A DNA stretch of 7,311 nt from Gemmatimonadota bacterium (lineage in GTDB: Bacteria > Gemmatimonadota > Gemmatimonadetes > Longimicrobiales > Gaopeijiaceae): NCBI GenBank assembly GCA_015492755.1, contig WGEM01000009.1:1-7311 (forward strand). The letters are read 5' to 3'. Made by a program: the position numbers and the translations under genes. Under the pieces are notes generated by a model that worked only from the letters and a program-made list of their open reading frames with translations, was not told the DNA's origin and made no database searches. Shown piece by piece: positions 5,266 through 7,311 of the stretch; the first letter of the stretch is position 1, and every line of letters begins with the position of its first letter.

Positions 5266-7311
5266 ATGACTGGACGACGTGTACGAGGCCTCAGCGCCGG
5301 CGCGGCGCTGGCCATATGGATGGTGGCGACGGCGTGCGGCGACGGACCCGCAGGCTACGGGGGCGGCTTGCCGCTGAGGCCCAGCGACGGGCTGCTGAAC
5401 GACCCGGGACTCCAGGACGTGGTGGACCGGCAGGTGGTCCGGGACGGCGCCATGCTGCGCATCCTTCTCACCGATGCCCGTGCCGACGTCCGGGCGCGTG
5501 CGGCGCTGGGATTGGCGTCGGTACAGGATCCCGCGGCGGAGGATGCGCTCCTGGAGTTGGTGGCCCACGACCCGGACGAGCAGGTGCGCCGCGACGCCGC
5601 CTTCGCGGTGGGCCAGCTCCGACTCGCCTCGTCGGTGCCCGCGCTGGAGCAGGCGCTGGCGACGGAACCGTCGGCGATGGTCCGCGCCCGGATCCTCGAG
5701 GCCCTGGGCAAGATTCCGGCACGCGAGGCCTCGGAGGCCATCCGCACCGCCGAGCTGGATGCCGGCGACGAGGTGGCCCGCACGTGGGCGCTGGCGGTGA
5801 ACGGTGCGGTGCAGGGCGTGGTGACCCCCGAGGCCCAGAACGCGCTTCTGGCGCGGCTCTCCGCCTCTCGCGCGGAGGTGCGGGAGGCGGCGGCCTACTA
5901 CTTCGGTCGGCTGGACGACCCGGCGCCGTGGGTGGGGAGCGCCGACGCGCTCCGCAGGGCGCTGGACGCCGCGGCTCCGGACGGCCCCGAGACCATGCAT
6001 CTGGTGATCGCGCTGGGACGTCTGCGAAGCCCCGGTGACGTGCCGACGTTCACCGAGCTGAGCCGTGAGGCACCGGACTGGCGGGTGCGGGTGGAGGCCG
6101 TCACCGCGCTGGGGGCCATGGCGGCCGGCGGCGGCGAGTCGCTGCGGGAAGCCCTCATGGCCGCGCTGGACGATCCTTCTCCCCATGTCCGGCAACGCGG
6201 GGCGGAGGCGCTGGGTACGCTGGCGCTCCCCCCGTCGGTGCTGGGGCGTATCGAGGCGTGGTTGGACGCGCACCGCGACGAGCCGTCCGTGGTGAAGACG
6301 CCGCTCCTGGGGCTCCTGGCGCGACACGACGAACGCGAATTCCTCTTCGGCTGGTGGCGTCAGGCCGCCACCGCAGCGGACAGCGTGACGGTGCTGGATG
6401 CCATGGCGGAACTCCGCGGGAACGATGCGCTGGAGCGGATCCTGGAGGCGACGTCCCGGGGTTCCGATGCGGTGCGGACGGCGGCGTACCGGGCGCTGGG
6501 CCGCCGCTGGGAAGTGGACGAGATTCGCACCGATCTGCACCCGGTCTACTTCAGAGCCTTCGCGTCCGGGCTCACCAGCGGCCTCCCCGAGGCGGAATTC
6601 GCCGTCATGCAACGGCTCACACACCCGGCGTTCGTGGAGATGGGTTCGGCCCGGCTCCTGGTGGAGCAGTACCGTCAAAAGCTGGACGGCGGCCACTACC
6701 GCGACGCGGCGGAGGCGCTGAGGTTGGTGGCCTTCGTGGGTGCACCGGAGGCCGAGGGGCTCCTGCGCGACGCCCTGGTGCACCCCGCCGCGGTGCTGCG
6801 TCGCATCGCCGCTTCGGGGCTGGAGCGCGTCACGGGCGAGAAGGTGGACGTGGACGTCACCACCGACGCGGAGGAGGTCCGCCGGGGCCGGACGGAGCTT
6901 CCGTACGATCCCACGGTGATCGACTGGAGCTACCTTGCGGGGCTGGGCTCCGCCCCCCGTCTCCATTTCGAGACGGAGCGGGGATCATTCACCGTGCGGA
7001 TGGTACCGGAGGAGGCGCCGCATACCGTCCAGACGATGGCGCGCCTGGCGGAGGAGGGGCGCTTCGACGGCACCCCCTTCCACCGCGTCGTGGCCAACTT
7101 CGTGGTGCAGGGCGGCGACGTGGAGTCGGGGACGGGGCGTGGTGGTCCCGGCTTCCAGATCACCAGCGAGTTCAACGAGCTCCCCTACCTCCGGGGTGCG
7201 GTGGGGATGGCCAGCGCGGGCAAGGACACCGAAGGCTCCCAGTTCTTCATCGCCCACCGCCGCCTGCCGCACCTGGACGGCCGCTACACCGTCTTCGGAT
7301 GGGTGGAGGAG
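5266..7311 (+). CDS. HEAT-repeat lipoprotein with C-terminal cyclophilin-type peptidyl-prolyl isomerase domain (partial, 3' end outside window)
   Basis: The frame is open for 682 codons from ATG 5266 to the window end. GAGGTG (5257-5262) is the ribosome binding site. Residues 1-24 form a signal peptide ending in VATAC, so Cys24 is a likely lipid anchor; the protein should sit in the envelope facing the periplasm. Residues about 60-325 are HEAT-like repeats with recurring D-x-x-VR-x-x-A-x-x-ALG helices, for example 77-85, 104-118, 136-149 and 271-284. Residues about 340-555 are helical with weaker repeats. From about 566 a cyclophilin domain begins (LHFETERGSFTV). It includes FHR with catalytic Arg607, Phe612, Gln615 in FVVQGGD, GMASAG (647-652), GSQFFI (657-662) and HLDGRYTVFG (669-678). 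The visible 117 residues cover most of the usual domain, so only the last few dozen codons are missing. The HEAT part probably holds a protein partner; the isomerase acts on X-Pro bonds. Client unknown. Confidence 0.92.
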   Translation, partial: MTGRRVRGLSAGAALAIWMVATACGDGPAGYGGGLPLRPSDGLLNDPGLQDVVDRQVVRDGAMLRILLTDARADVRARAALGLASVQDPAAEDALLELVAHDPDEQVRRDAAFAVGQLRLASSVPALEQALATEPSAMVRARILEALGKIPAREASEAIRTAELDAGDEVARTWALAVNGAVQGVVTPEAQNALLARLSASRAEVREAAAYYFGRLDDPAPWVGSADALRRALDAAAPDGPETMHLVIALGRLRSPGDVPTFTELSREAPDWRVRVEAVTALGAMAAGGGESLREALMAALDDPSPHVRQRGAEALGTLALPPSVLGRIEAWLDAHRDEPSVVKTPLLGLLARHDEREFLFGWWRQAATAADSVTVLDAMAELRGNDALERILEATSRGSDAVRTAAYRALGRRWEVDEIRTDLHPVYFRAFASGLTSGLPEAEFAVMQRLTHPAFVEMGSARLLVEQYRQKLDGGHYRDAAEALRLVAFVGAPEAEGLLRDALVHPAAVLRRIAASGLERVTGEKVDVDVTTDAEEVRRGRTELPYDPTVIDWSYLAGLGSAPRLHFETERGSFTVRMVPEEAPHTVQTMARLAEEGRFDGTPFHRVVANFVVQGGDVESGTGRGGPGFQITSEFNELPYLRGAVGMASAGKDTEGSQFFIAHRRLPHLDGRYTVFGWVEE

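Noticed and set aside
5098..6966. Long open minus-strand extension of the SDR frame, antisense to the HEAT-cyclophilin gene
   Set aside because: It has Arg/His/Gly-rich low-complexity composition and no family features, and it lies opposite a clear HEAT-cyclophilin frame. The SDR fold begins normally at 5097, so the extension is a high-GC artefact.

Overview
The window is GC-rich (about 70% by eye) bacterial chromosomal DNA with compact genes on both strands. The organism is probably a Gram-negative, high-GC soil- or sediment-type bacterium. A Gemmatimonadota-like lineage is my best guess, from the combination of a HEAT-repeat/cyclophilin lipoprotein, a lipoprotein-type M1 peptidase of the FDQP/GGMEH kind and TTGACG-type promoters. 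That assignment is inference only. I see no mobile element, CRISPR array, tRNA or rRNA.

Layout: the last 21 codons of a plus-strand gene (1-66) run into a strong bidirectional hairpin terminator (74-105) shared with a convergent cold-shock protein gene (140-352, minus). Upstream of csp on the same strand lies a YheT-family alpha/beta hydrolase (543-1589, minus). Divergent from the hydrolase is a large lipoprotein M1 metallopeptidase (1703-4264, plus) with its own sigma70-like promoter. It converges on a short-chain dehydrogenase/reductase gene (4315-5097, minus). Divergent from that is a HEAT-repeat lipoprotein with a C-terminal cyclophilin domain (5266 to beyond the window end, plus).

The genes do not form a single pathway. 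The two plus-strand lipoproteins probably act in the cell envelope (peptide trimming and prolyl isomerisation/scaffolding). The three minus-strand products are cytoplasmic. No gap between genes exceeds 190 bases.

The most interesting points are: (1) the csp gene appears to be driven by a promoter whose -35 box overlaps the hydrolase stop codon. This gives a leader of about 160 nt that contains a complete intrinsic terminator (7-bp stem plus eight U) and alternative pairings, so it is a candidate cold-shock attenuator; (2) the SDR protein keeps Tyr and Lys but has lost the catalytic Ser and Asn of the classical tetrad; (3) the SDR start codon lies inside a 7-5-7 inverted repeat resembling a TetR-family operator; (4) the HEAT-cyclophilin fusion is an uncommon envelope architecture.
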